The notes: a model not told the origin generated them from the letters alone. Shown: positions 28,772-36,550, numbered from the stretch's first letter. The stretch: DNA of 37,820 nt from Dysosmobacter sp. (GCA_022778785.1 JALFSO010000059.1:1-37820), one strand, 5' to 3'. Translations and numbers: made by a program.

Positions 28772-30130
28772 TCACGGGCGGCTTTGGGCGTCGAACCGGC
28801 GCTGCTTCCAGCAGTAATAGAACAGGGAGAGGAAGGCGCACATGACCCATCCGAAGGGATAACCCAGTCCCACGGTGTAGATGTTCTTCACGAAGCGGGT
28901 GACGATGAACAGATACGCCTGGCGGCAGAATACGAAGCTGAACAGCATGATGAGCATGGGTCCCCGGGTATCTCCGGCGCCCCGCAGCGCACCGGCAAAG
29001 GTCTGGTTCCAGACGCCGAAGAACCGGAAGGGCAGCGTCATCCAGACGAACTGGGTGCCGTAGTAGATGACCTCCGGGTCCTGGTTGAACAGGGACACCA
29101 GGCTCTTGGCGAAAGTGCCCAGCACCAGGGCGATGCCGATGACCACGCAGCTGCCCAGAACGATGGAGGTGCGGGTGCCCTTCCTGGCCCGGCCCGGATC
29201 GCCGGCCCCCAGATTCTGGCTGACAAACGTAGTAGTGGCCTGTCCGATGCTCATGACGGGGAGGAGGGAGAACTGGTCCAGCTTCAGATAGACGCTCCAT
29301 CCGGCCATGATGGAGGTGGAGTTGAAGCTGTTGATGTAGGATTGGACAAAGGCGTTGGAAAAGGAGGTCAGCGCCTGCTGGATGCCCACCGGCATGCCCA
29401 GCAGCAGAATGGACTTCAGAATGTCCGGCTTAAAGCGCAGGTCCTGCCAGGTCAGCCGGAAGGACTCGCTGGAGAGATGGAGCACGGCCAGGGACAGAAA
29501 GGCGGAGATGGCCTCGGAGACCACCGTAGCCGCGGCGGCGCCGGCGATGCCCCATTGGAACGCCACCACAAACAACAGATCCATCAGGATATTCAATATG
29601 CTGGTGAGGATTAGGATCTTCAGAGGCATCCTGGTATCCCCGACGGCCCGAAGGATGGCGCTGCCGATGTTGTAGCAGAACAGGAAGATGGTGCCCAGAA
29701 AGTAGATGCGGAGATAGGCGCTTGCCGGACCCATGGTCTCCTCCGGCGTGCTGATGGCCCGCAGCATGAAGGGAACGAAGGGAACGGACAGGAGACTGAC
29801 GAGAGCGCCTACCACGATGGCGGTCAGCACCGCCGTCTCCACGGTCTCGTGGAGCTTGTCCCAGTCGCGGCGGCCGAAATGGGTGCTGATGATGATGCCC
29901 GCGCCGATGGAGATGCCGTTGAAGAAATTGACCAGCGTATTGCAGATGAAGGTGGTGCAGCCGATGGCGGCCAGTGCGGATTTTCCCACGAAGTTGCCAA
30001 GGACGATACTGTCCACCGTGTTGTAGAGCTGCTGGAACAGATTCCCCAGCAGAAGCGGCACCGCGAAAAGCGCCAGGTGCTTCCAGATGCTTCCGTGGGT
30101 CATGTCGGTGCTCTTGCTCAGGCCGGCCAT
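28772..30130 (-). CDS. MATE-family multidrug/metabolite exporter
   Basis: A 452-residue integral membrane protein with twelve expected helices in two repeated six-helix halves, the standard MATE length. The start HGSIWKHLALFAVPLLLGNL and LFQQLYNTVDSIVLGNFVG, and the repeat copy beginning KSILLLGMPVGIQQALTSF, are typical. MATE proteins export drugs or metabolites by H+ or Na+ antiport. GGAGG lies 8 nt before the ATG. The gene is transcribed alone behind a long structured leader, and the substrate is not evident. Confidence 0.92.
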   Translation of the reverse strand: MAGLSKSTDMTHGSIWKHLALFAVPLLLGNLFQQLYNTVDSIVLGNFVGKSALAAIGCTTFICNTLVNFFNGISIGAGIIISTHFGRRDWDKLHETVETAVLTAIVVGALVSLLSVPFVPFMLRAISTPEETMGPASAYLRIYFLGTIFLFCYNIGSAILRAVGDTRMPLKILILTSILNILMDLLFVVAFQWGIAGAAAATVVSEAISAFLSLAVLHLSSESFRLTWQDLRFKPDILKSILLLGMPVGIQQALTSFSNAFVQSYINSFNSTSIMAGWSVYLKLDQFSLLPVMSIGQATTTFVSQNLGAGDPGRARKGTRTSIVLGSCVVIGIALVLGTFAKSLVSLFNQDPEVIYYGTQFVWMTLPFRFFGVWNQTFAGALRGAGDTRGPMLIMLFSFVFCRQAYLFIVTRFVKNIYTVGLGYPFGWVMCAFLSLFYYCWKQRRFDAQSRP

Positions 30131-30312
30131 GAAGCATGCCTCCTATCTTTGTGGATGTCCGCCGTCTCCGCGGCGGTCAAAGCGCAGAATGCGGGCACCG
30201 TCATGCCAACAGTGCCCGCGGTTTGCGCACGGATCATATGGGGAACTCTTGCGGCTGGAGGGCTGTGCCCTCCGCGTCCTGCCGCCGGATGACGGCGGGG
30301 ATATTCTGATTT
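30131..30312 (-). other. Structured 5' leader RNA of the MATE gene
   Basis: About 180 nt separate the predicted transcription start from the MATE gene. They contain four stems, listed in + coordinates: 30282-30287/30293-30298; 30257-30263/30267-30273, enclosed by GCGG/CCGC; a two-part stem 30182-30186/30224-30228 plus 30191-30198/30212-30219 with a 13-nt loop; and 30159-30164/30171-30176, ending 14 nt before GGAGG. The length, density of stems and position before an exporter gene fit a riboswitch or other regulatory leader. I do not recognise a known class. Confidence 0.5.
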
Positions 30313-30318
30313 TTTATT

Positions 30319-30348
30319 AGTATATCACCCGGAAACAAAATCTGTCCA
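30319..30348 (-). promoter_or_regulatory. Promoter of the MATE gene
   Basis: On the - strand, TGGACA (30348-30343) and TATACT (30324-30319) are 18 bp apart. It starts the long leader described for 30131-30312. Confidence 0.65.
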
Positions 30349-30405
30349 CCGGGGAAAGCGGAAATCTTCTCCGCAGGCGCAGCCATGCCGCTCCCGTGAG
30401 GAGAC

Positions 30406-30529
30406 TTACTGCTGCTTTTCAACGGCTCTGGACTTCTTGTTGACCCAGTTCATCATCACGGGGGGAGAACAGGGAGACGATGATCAGCAGGGCCAGGACG
30501 ATGACGATGGGGTACATGTCGTATTCCAT
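30406..30529 (-). pseudogene. Small membrane protein gene, apparently frameshifted
   Basis: Directly after the LacI-type gene (stop TGA, one base, then ATG) a short frame begins MEYDMYPIVIVLALLIIVSL, a single hydrophobic helix. It ends after 36 residues (stop at 30419) in an unlikely tail. Removing one base from a run of six C (near 30461-30466 on the + strand as G) instead gives a 40-residue protein ending VMMNWVNKKSRAVEKQQ, a plausible basic tail. This suggests a single-base insertion or an assembly error in the homopolymer. No ribosome site is visible; translation would depend on coupling. Function unknown. Confidence 0.4.
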
Positions 30530-30530
30530 A

Positions 30531-31541
30531 TCAGATGATCTGCGTGGACTTGCGGAAGAATACCTGTCCGTCCAGAGCGGTCTGACCGCTGCTCATCTCT
30601 CCGTTACGGAGACATTCCATCATTTTTTCACCGGCAACCGTGCCCACCTTGTCCATGGGCTGACGGATGGAGGAAATACCGGGGTACACCAGTTCCGACC
30701 AACCCACGGCGTCGTAGCCGCAGATGCCCAGGTCCTCCGGGATCCGGAGACCGCTGCGCTCAATTTCCTGAAGTGCCAGGAACAGGGTGTGGGTGTTCAC
30801 CGCCATGATGGCTGTGCGTCGGCCGGGATAGTCGGCCTTCATCTGGAACAGCGCGGACCGGACGAGGCTGCTGTTGTTGCCTACATTGACCACGGACTCC
30901 TGGAAAGACATCCCCAGATAGCGTCCGGTGTACTCAGAAAAGATGTTGGACATCATCTGTTTGTGGAAGTCCATGGTGTCCACCAGGAAGCGGACCTTTT
31001 CAAAGCCCTGCTCCCGCAGATGATCCATCATGGCCCAGATCAGCTCCCGGTGCTTCACATAGACACAGCCATAGGGCCAGTCCATCAGATACCGGGAACA
31101 CAGCACCACGGGGATCCCGCGCTCGCACAGCTCCACATATCGCTCCGTGGAATTCTCACAGGGGATGATGATGAATCCTTCCACCTGCTGGTTCAGGCAC
31201 AGCTGAATGACGTTGCTCTCCTCTCTGGAGTCGCCGTTGCTGCGGTAGACGATGGTGCCGTAGCCGTGCTGGATGCAGACGTCCTGAATAGCGGTGATGG
31301 TCTGGGCTGCCACCTGGTAGCGGAGGGTGTTGGCGATGATGCCGATGAGACGGCTCTTCTTGGTCTTCAGGGTGCGGGCGATGCTGTTGGGTACATATCC
31401 CTTTTCCTCAATGACGTTCTCGATTCGCTGACGGGTCTCGGCGGACATATAACCGTAGTTACCGTTCAGATAACGGGAGATGGTGGTTTTGGAGACACCT
31501 ACCTCTCTTGCAATGTCGGAGATAGTCACTTTCTTTTCCAT
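30531..31541 (-). CDS. LacI-family transcriptional regulator
   Basis: A 336-residue repressor-type protein with an N-terminal LacI helix-turn-helix (VTISDIAREVGVSKTTISRY, residues 5-24), a hinge (PNSIARTLKTKKSRLIGII) and a periplasmic-binding-protein-like ligand domain (e.g. IAVNTHTLFLAL-type and DLGICGYDAVGWSEL). GAGGG precedes the ATG. It is divergent from the aldolase operon across a 377-bp gap. That gap contains AACCGGTT-like palindromes near both ends, which supports control of that operon and of its own gene. The ligand is probably a sugar acid or pathway intermediate (inference). Confidence 0.93.
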   Translation of the reverse strand: MEKKVTISDIAREVGVSKTTISRYLNGNYGYMSAETRQRIENVIEEKGYVPNSIARTLKTKKSRLIGIIANTLRYQVAAQTITAIQDVCIQHGYGTIVYRSNGDSREESNVIQLCLNQQVEGFIIIPCENSTERYVELCERGIPVVLCSRYLMDWPYGCVYVKHRELIWAMMDHLREQGFEKVRFLVDTMDFHKQMMSNIFSEYTGRYLGMSFQESVVNVGNNSSLVRSALFQMKADYPGRRTAIMAVNTHTLFLALQEIERSGLRIPEDLGICGYDAVGWSELVYPGISSIRQPMDKVGTVAGEKMMECLRNGEMSSGQTALDGQVFFRKSTQII

Positions 31542-31555
31542 GCATATCCCTCACT

Positions 31556-31577
31556 TACCGGTTTTGCAAACCGGTTT
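31556..31577. promoter_or_regulatory. LacI-type operators in front of the lacI-like gene
   Basis: TACCGGTTTT (31556-31565) and the perfect palindrome AAACCGGTTT (31568-31577) lie side by side, and their outer arms also form CCGGTTT-TGC-AAACCGG. The central CG and A/T flanks fit LacI-family operators. They lie between the predicted promoter and the start codon of the lacI-like gene, as expected for autorepression. Confidence 0.65.
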
Positions 31578-31586
31578 ATTAACATT

Positions 31587-31615
31587 AAGCTAACAAAATT
31601 AGTGGGAGTTGTCAA
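31587..31615 (-). promoter_or_regulatory. Candidate promoter of the lacI-like gene
   Basis: On the - strand, a perfect TTGACA (31615-31610) is followed at 17 bp by TAGCTT (31592-31587), a weak -10. The operators at 31556-31577 lie just downstream. Confidence 0.4.
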
Positions 31616-31833
31616 TAGACTTTTGTGTATGAAGAGCTAACTGCAACTCTATGAAATGCATAGGGGCTTCAGTTAATTTCACGAATCAGAGGCAGATAAT
31701 TTGTGCAGTTCTGTAATATGGGGAGATGGAGAGGAGCCTGCAAAGTATGATGGAAAATGGACAGACAGGCACTTCTCAATCAAAAATCGGCAAATGCAAA
31801 GAAAATGTTTGCCAAATTTATGAAAAATGCAAG

Positions 31834-31897
31834 TTGACATCTCTTTCACGATTTGATAATTTAATATAAACCGGTTAACTAAAACGGTTTATATTAA
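31834..31897 (+). promoter_or_regulatory. Promoter and large palindromic operator of the aldolase operon
   Basis: TTGACA (31834-31839) is followed by possible -10 boxes GATAAT (31855-31860, 15 bp) or TAATTT (31857-31862, 17 bp). Overlapping the transcription start is a perfect inverted repeat with 13-bp arms, TTAATATAAACCG (31861-31873) and CGGTTTATATTAA (31885-31897). It contains AAACCGGTTA (31868-31877) and AAAACGGTTT (31881-31890), which match the palindromes before the lacI-like gene about 300 bp away. Repression with DNA looping is plausible. The remaining DNA from 31616 to 31833 shows no gene. Confidence 0.65.
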
Positions 31898-31918
31898 GCG
31901 TTTATTTGAGGTGTAACT

Positions 31919-32709
31919 ATGAAGGAGAACAAGATCAGACAGCTTCTGAGCGCACAGCAGCCCACTACGTCTACTCGCATCTGGAGCACCTGGCCGTTTT
32001 ATACAGAGGTCGCCGGTGAAACAGGTAACTTTGATTATGTAGAGTTCCTGGCGGAATGCGCCCCCTTCACTTTGGTGGATCTGGGAATCTGGCCCGGGCG
32101 GCGGAGCTGAAGAATATGGGCTCCATGATCAAGGTGGATTTCCAGAATCGGGGATATGTTGCCCAGAAGGCGGTGGCGGCAGGTTTCCAGGCCATCAACT
32201 TTGCGGATCACCACACGGCTGACGAGGTGCGGGAGAGCGTCGCCATGATGAAGCCGGACAGCCTGGGCAGCGGCCGCTTCGGCTACCCCGGCCGCCGCTA
32301 CATCGGGACGCAGCACCGGCTGAGCCAGATAAACCACGCCAGACGGCTGGATGACATTGTGCTCTGCTTCATGATCGAGAAGACGGAGGCCATGGAGAAC
32401 ATTGAGGAGATCTGCTCTGTGCCCGGCGTGGACATGGTGCAGTTCGGCCCCTCGGATTACTCCATGAGCGCCGGAAAAAACCGGAAGGAGTACGCAGAGG
32501 AGTGCAGGGCCGCTGAGCGCCGGATGATCGAGGCGGCGCTGAAGCATGGCGTCCAACCCCGCTGTGAAATCGCTGCGCCGGAGGATGCGGCGTACTACAT
32601 CTCCCTGGGCGTGAAGCATTTCTCCCTGGGAGACCAGATGAAGGTTTTGGAGAAGTTTTGGGAAGAAGAGGGCAAAAAGATCCGCGTCATCGCGGATTCC
32701 TTGAAATAA
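31919..32709 (+). pseudogene. HpcH/HpaI-family aldolase, frameshifted
   Basis: Two overlapping frames encode one HpcH/HpaI (class II pyruvate-type) aldolase. The first, from ATG 31919 (GAGGTG upstream), reads to FTLVDL and then goes out of frame to a stop at 32110. The second carries the rest: NLARAAELKNMGSMIKVDF, the Glu of CFMIEKTEA, GVDMVQFGPSDYS with the metal-site Asp, and KHGVQPRCEIAAPEDA. The break is at about 32081-32086 (CTGGGAAT); one extra base (CTG GAG AAT) would restore a 263-residue protein with VDLENLARAAEL, as in relatives. No good slippery heptamer is present, so mutation or sequencing error is more likely than programmed shifting. Relatives cleave or form 2-oxo-3-deoxy sugar acids or similar compounds. 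Confidence 0.85.
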
Positions 32710-32725
32710 GGAAGGAGTTATTCAA

Positions 32726-33691
32726 ATGTTGAAGGTTTGCATTGCTGGTAATTATCCCGCAGGTACGGTGGAGGCGTTCCGCGCTGCGCTGCCGGAGGAG
32801 AAGTTCGAGATCATCACGGCGGAGACCCAGGAGGAGTTCACCGCGGTGACGGACGCGGACGCCGTGGTGCTGCGGGTGCTGAAGATGCCCGCTCCGGCGG
32901 ACTTCGCCCGGTTCACCAATCTGAAAATGGTCATGCGCTGGGGCGTGGGCTATGACAACGTGGACATTCAGGAGGCCGGCCGGCTGGGCGTCTCCGTCTG
33001 CAACACCCCCGGTGCCAACGCCTATGCCGTAGCGGAGCTGGCGGTGGGCCTGATGATCAACGCGGGGCGCAACATCATGGGCTACTACCACCACGTGAAG
33101 GCGGGCGACTGGGACCGCAGCGCGTTCCCGGTGAACCTCTCCCTGAACCACAAGACCGTGGGCCTGCTGGGCGGCGGCAACATCGGCCGCCAGGTGGCCC
33201 GGCGGGTGCAGGCCTTCGGCGCTTCCGTCCGGTACTATGACACCTTCCGCCTGAAGCCGGAGATGGAGGAGCAGTTCCACATGACCTACGTGGATCTGGA
33301 GACACTGCTGAAGACCAGCGACGTGGTCAGCGTCCATGTGCCCCTGCTGGATTCCACGAGACACATTATCGGCGCGGAGCAGCTGGCCATGATGAAGAAG
33401 GGCGCCCTGCTGATCAACACCGCCCGCGGCGGGCTGGTGGACGACGCAGCCCTGCTGGCGGCGCTGGAGAGCGGCCAGGTGGGCGCCGCCGGACTGGACT
33501 GTGTGGAGGACGAGCAGAGCGAAGTCACCAAGGCCCTCTGCTCCCGGGAGAACGTGGTGGTCACGCCCCATATCGGCGGCACGGCCAGCGATCTGGGCAG
33601 CGCCATGATCCCCATGATCGTCAGAAACCTGAAGGCTCTGGAGGCCGGCGAGCCCCTGTCCTTCGTGGTGAACCAGCAGTATCTGGCCTGA
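32726..33691 (+). CDS. D-isomer-specific 2-hydroxyacid dehydrogenase (phosphoglycerate dehydrogenase-like)
   Basis: A 321-residue NAD-dependent dehydrogenase. Rossmann motif GLLGGGNIGRQVARR; catalytic Arg/Glu/His regions MRWGVGYDNVD, NTARGGLVDDAAL and VTPHIGGTASD. AAGGAAGGAG lies upstream of the ATG, 16 bp after the broken aldolase gene, so they share one operon. In this setting it probably reduces a 2-oxo acid or oxidises a 2-hydroxy acid that connects with the aldolase reactions. It is clearly distinct from the SerA-like protein at 25539-26486. The exact substrate is unknown. Confidence 0.9.
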   Translation: MLKVCIAGNYPAGTVEAFRAALPEEKFEIITAETQEEFTAVTDADAVVLRVLKMPAPADFARFTNLKMVMRWGVGYDNVDIQEAGRLGVSVCNTPGANAYAVAELAVGLMINAGRNIMGYYHHVKAGDWDRSAFPVNLSLNHKTVGLLGGGNIGRQVARRVQAFGASVRYYDTFRLKPEMEEQFHMTYVDLETLLKTSDVVSVHVPLLDSTRHIIGAEQLAMMKKGALLINTARGGLVDDAALLAALESGQVGAAGLDCVEDEQSEVTKALCSRENVVVTPHIGGTASDLGSAMIPMIVRNLKALEAGEPLSFVVNQQYLA

Positions 33692-33741
33692 GAGACAGAG
33701 CAAAGAGAAGAATTATCAAATAGAATAAGGAGAAGAGAACC

Positions 33742-34734
33742 ATGAAAATTATGGACTGCACCCTGCGCGACGGCGCCAATGTCGTGGGCAACGGCTTTTC
33801 CGCGGAGTTGACGGAGATGATGCTCCGGGGCCTGACGGAGAACCACTATCTCATCATCGAGTTCGGCAATGCCAAGGGCATCGGCGCCGGAAACAAGGGC
33901 TTTGAGGCCCCCCTGACCGACGAGGAGTATCTCCAGCTTGCCCAGCCCTTCCTGGGCAAGGCCGAGATCGGCATGTTCCTGAACGCCAAGCGGTACGATC
34001 CCGCCAACATCGAGCTGGCCGCCCGGTATCACCTGTCCTTCCTGCGCTGCGGCAGCAACGCCGGTGACGCCCACATGTATCTCCACGAGATCAAGGACAT
34101 CAAGGACCACGGCATCAAGGCATTCTACTCCCAGATGAAGGCGTACATCCTGACCCCGGAGCAGATGGCCGAGGAGGCCCGCCTGCTGGAGGACAACGGC
34201 ATCGATGAGATCACCATCATGGACTCCGCCGGCTGCATGTTCCCCGATGAGGTCAGCGCCGCCGTGGAGGCCATGAAGAAGGCCGTCAAGGTGCCCATCG
34301 GCTTCCACTGCCACTCCAACATGGGTATGTGCGCGGCCAACGCCGTGGCCGCCTACCGCAGCGGCGCGGACATCCTGGACTGCGGCCTGCTGGGCATGGC
34401 CCGCAGCGCAGGCAACATGCCCACCGAGCTGGCCACCGCCCTGATGAAGAAAGAAAATGAGTGCGCGGAACTGGACTTCTACGGCTTGCTGCACTATCTG
34501 GACCGGGAACTGATTCCCGCCATGGAGAAGAACGGCTACAGCACCCCCCTGAAGCCCAAGGACCTGATCCTGGGCTACAGCGGCTGCCACTCCTCCTTCG
34601 TCAAGACCTTCACCGCCGTGGCAAAGGAGACGGGCGTGGACCTGTACCGGCTCATCGTGGAGGTCTCCGCCCTCAACCGGAAGGATCCGGACGAGAAGCT
34701 GATGCGGGAAGTGGCCGCCAGACTGGCCCAGTAA
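33742..34734 (+). CDS. DmpG/HMGL-like (DRE-TIM) aldolase
   Basis: A 330-residue protein with the DRE-TIM metallolyase start MDCTLRDGANVVGNGFS (Arg9, Asp10) and the metal-binding GFHCHSNMG (His189, His191). It resembles 4-hydroxy-2-oxovalerate aldolase (DmpG/MhpE) and related HMG-CoA-lyase-like enzymes; DmpG-type enzymes produce pyruvate plus an aldehyde. The usual partner acylating aldehyde dehydrogenase (DmpF/MhpF) is not encoded nearby, so another substrate or a stand-alone reaction is likely. AAGGAG lies 9 nt before the ATG. It is the third and last gene of the LacI-controlled operon, ending at a terminator. Confidence 0.85.
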   Translation: MKIMDCTLRDGANVVGNGFSAELTEMMLRGLTENHYLIIEFGNAKGIGAGNKGFEAPLTDEEYLQLAQPFLGKAEIGMFLNAKRYDPANIELAARYHLSFLRCGSNAGDAHMYLHEIKDIKDHGIKAFYSQMKAYILTPEQMAEEARLLEDNGIDEITIMDSAGCMFPDEVSAAVEAMKKAVKVPIGFHCHSNMGMCAANAVAAYRSGADILDCGLLGMARSAGNMPTELATALMKKENECAELDFYGLLHYLDRELIPAMEKNGYSTPLKPKDLILGYSGCHSSFVKTFTAVAKETGVDLYRLIVEVSALNRKDPDEKLMREVAARLAQ

Positions 34735-34763
34735 AACCACGTCAAACACAAGGACCGCGAAAT

Positions 34764-34809
34764 ACGCCGGGCGATGCGCTGGGGAGCGCGCCGCCCGGCG
34801 TGTGTTTTT
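34764..34809 (+). terminator. Terminator of the aldolase operon
   Basis: A 10-bp stem ACGCCGGGCG/CGCCCGGCGT (34764-34773 with 34792-34801) with an inner GCGCT/AGCGC pairing, followed by GTGTTTTTC. It lies 30 bp after the DRE-TIM aldolase gene. Confidence 0.8.
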
Positions 34810-34874
34810 CAGTTGGAGGATCAGAACCCCGGAGAAGGAATGCCGCCGCGGGAAACTCCGGGGGAGAACAGACG

Positions 34875-35522
34875 TTACGCTTTTGTCTGCAGATGGTGAT
34901 ATCCCAGTTTTGTCCGGGCATCCTTCAGGGACATGCCGTTCTTCACCTCGGCGATGATGGCCTGCTCCGTTTTCTCAATGTCCTCGGCGATGTTCGCCGC
35001 TTTCTCGGCCAGCGCATCGGGAATGCAGACCACGCCTGTATCATCCGCCAGAATGATGTCTCCGGGGCAGACCTGCACGTCGGAGACGGCCACAGGCCGG
35101 TTCACATAGTCCACCGTCACGCGGTCCTTGCCGGTGACCATGTAGGTGCTCTTGGTAAAGATGGCGTAGTCGTTGGCCTTGATGCCGGGGATATCCCGGC
35201 AGACGCCGTCGATGACCGTGCCGGCGATCCCCTTTTTCACGGCCACAAACGTCATGATGTCACCCCAGACCGTGCAATAATCTCTGCCGCCGTTGTCGAT
35301 CACCACCACTTCGCCGGGCCTGACATCGTCCAGAAAGTCCCCAACATTCCCCTTGACAACGCCGTTGGGAACGTAATGGACGGTGAATGCCCGTCCGCAG
35401 ATATGCTTCCCGGGCACCACCGCATGAAGCCCGCGCAGGCCGCAGGGGACTCCCAGCTTATCCATGGCGTCAGAAACGCTGGCCACATCCAGCTTCTGCA
35501 ATCTCTCAATGATCGGTTCCAT
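34875..35522 (-). CDS. RraA-like / HMG-CHA aldolase family protein, copy 2
   Basis: A 215-residue protein of the RraA-like superfamily, which includes RNase E inhibitor RraA and the 4-hydroxy-4-methyl-2-oxoglutarate / 4-carboxy-4-hydroxy-2-oxoadipate aldolases. GEVVVIDNGGRDYCTVWGDI and TVIDGVCRDIPGI are present; Arg109/Asp110 match the catalytic Arg and metal-site Asp. The ATG at 35522 has GGAG 8 nt upstream. An alternative GTG at 35558 would overlap the upstream stop as GTGA. It follows copy 1 closely and is read with it. An enzymatic role is favoured over RNase regulation by the catabolic neighbourhood. Confidence 0.87.
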   Translation of the reverse strand: MEPIIERLQKLDVASVSDAMDKLGVPCGLRGLHAVVPGKHICGRAFTVHYVPNGVVKGNVGDFLDDVRPGEVVVIDNGGRDYCTVWGDIMTFVAVKKGIAGTVIDGVCRDIPGIKANDYAIFTKSTYMVTGKDRVTVDYVNRPVAVSDVQVCPGDIILADDTGVVCIPDALAEKAANIAEDIEKTEQAIIAEVKNGMSLKDARTKLGYHHLQTKA

Positions 35523-35554
35523 ATCCATCACTCCGTATTTCGCACCGAAGACGC

Positions 35555-36220
35555 TCACTTCAGCATCTTTTCATAACCGAATTTGCTGTCAACAGCAAGC
35601 ACGTCGCCGCCGGACAGGATCTCCCGTACCATGGCCTCTTCTCTTTCGCAGAGCTCCTCGGCTTTCGTCAGGACCTCATCCACGCGGCTCCAGGGCACGA
35701 TGACCACGCCGCTCCGGTCGCCCATGACCACGTCGCCGGGGTGGACCTGTACGCCGCCGAAGGAGATCATTTCGTTGGTACTCTGCTCCATGATCCGGCC
35801 GCGGGCGGTCCAGACCACGGTGCCCCGGGCGTAGACCGGGAAATCGATCTCGATACAGTCGTCCAGATCCCGGGCGGCGCCGTCCACGATGACAGCGCCC
35901 ACGCCCCTGACCTGGGCGCTGTTGGCCAGGATGCCGCCCCAGCAGGAGGTGTCCAGCCGGCCGCCGTTATCGATGATAATGATATCGCCGGGCTCCGCAA
36001 CGGAGATGGCGGTCATGCCCAGATGATGGGTGTTCTTGGTCTCGCCGGCGGCTGCCATCTTGATGGTGACGGCGCGGCCCACCACCTTGCCCCAGCTCTC
36101 CCGCAGCGGACGGATCCCGTATGTGGCGCCCCTGATCCCAAGGGCGTCTTCCGCGTCCGCCACATTGGTGGTGGACAGCTTTTCAAAACGTGCCCTGTAC
36201 TTCTGATCAAATTCGTTCAT
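35555..36220 (-). CDS. RraA-like / HMG-CHA aldolase family protein, copy 1
   Basis: A 221-residue RraA-superfamily protein (start KLSTTNVADAEDALGIRG) with PGDIIIIDNGGRLDTSCWGG and VIVDGAARDLDD, where Arg117/Asp118 are the expected catalytic and metal-binding residues. AAAGGGG precedes the ATG. It is the first gene of the GntR-facing - strand operon, with copy 2 directly after it. The two copies are diverged, so they may form a hetero-oligomer or act on successive substrates. Known aldolases of this family split 4-hydroxy-2-oxoglutarate-type acids to pyruvate and a second oxo acid. The substrate here is unknown. Confidence 0.88.
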   Translation of the reverse strand: MNEFDQKYRARFEKLSTTNVADAEDALGIRGATYGIRPLRESWGKVVGRAVTIKMAAAGETKNTHHLGMTAISVAEPGDIIIIDNGGRLDTSCWGGILANSAQVRGVGAVIVDGAARDLDDCIEIDFPVYARGTVVWTARGRIMEQSTNEMISFGGVQVHPGDVVMGDRSGVVIVPWSRVDEVLTKAEELCEREEAMVREILSGGDVLAVDSKFGYEKMLK

Positions 36221-36341
36221 GCTGATACCCCTTTCGTCCGCGCGGTCAGCCGGTCCGGCCGCGGCGGCAGTTCAAAGCTTCGGGCGGGGTCACAGGCTCG
36301 TGCGGATCTGCAAAACTGGATTGCACTCAATTTGTATATTA

Positions 36342-36394
36342 ATTGTCGACAATAAGGACGATATAAACATACAGCAGATGACAGGCTTTGTCAA
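36342..36394 (-). promoter_or_regulatory. Promoter and GntR-type operator of the rraA-like pair
   Basis: On the - strand, a perfect TTGACA (36394-36389) and TATGTT (36371-36366) are 17 bp apart. Just downstream of the -10 is the 12-bp perfect palindrome ATTGTCGACAAT (36342-36353). It resembles operators of FadR-subfamily GntR regulators and is placed for repression. Confidence 0.7.
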
Positions 36395-36449
36395 TAGAGG
36401 GCCGGTATTTCCCGGAAATATTTCGGTTTTGAATCCGCATCTGCCGCCC

Positions 36450-36506
36450 TTGACAATTTTGCCGCCTCCGATATACTGAAAGTGTTAAAATACATATTGT
36501 CGACCG
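36450..36506 (+). promoter_or_regulatory. Promoter and GntR-type operator of the gntR-like gene
   Basis: On the + strand, a perfect TTGACA (36450-36455) and TATACT (36472-36477) are 16 bp apart. ATTGTCGAC (36496-36504), nine bases identical to the palindrome at 36342-36353, lies about 20 bp after the -10. This suggests autoregulation by the encoded GntR protein. The DNA between the two promoters shows nothing else. Confidence 0.7.
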
Positions 36507-36550
36507 CCAGATTTTATCCAGGCGCCGATCTTATCCCAAGGAGCATCATT

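Noticed and set aside
32075-32095. Programmed ribosomal frameshifting in the aldolase gene
   Set aside because: The in-frame codons CTG GGA ATC do not form a good X XXY YYZ slippery site, no clear downstream stem was seen, and relatives of the family are encoded in one frame.
34875-36220. Annotation of the two RraA-like genes as RNase E inhibitors
   Set aside because: Both keep the Arg-Asp pair of the aldolase branch, lie in a catabolic setting, and this type of Firmicute does not normally depend on the E. coli-style RNase E/RraA system.
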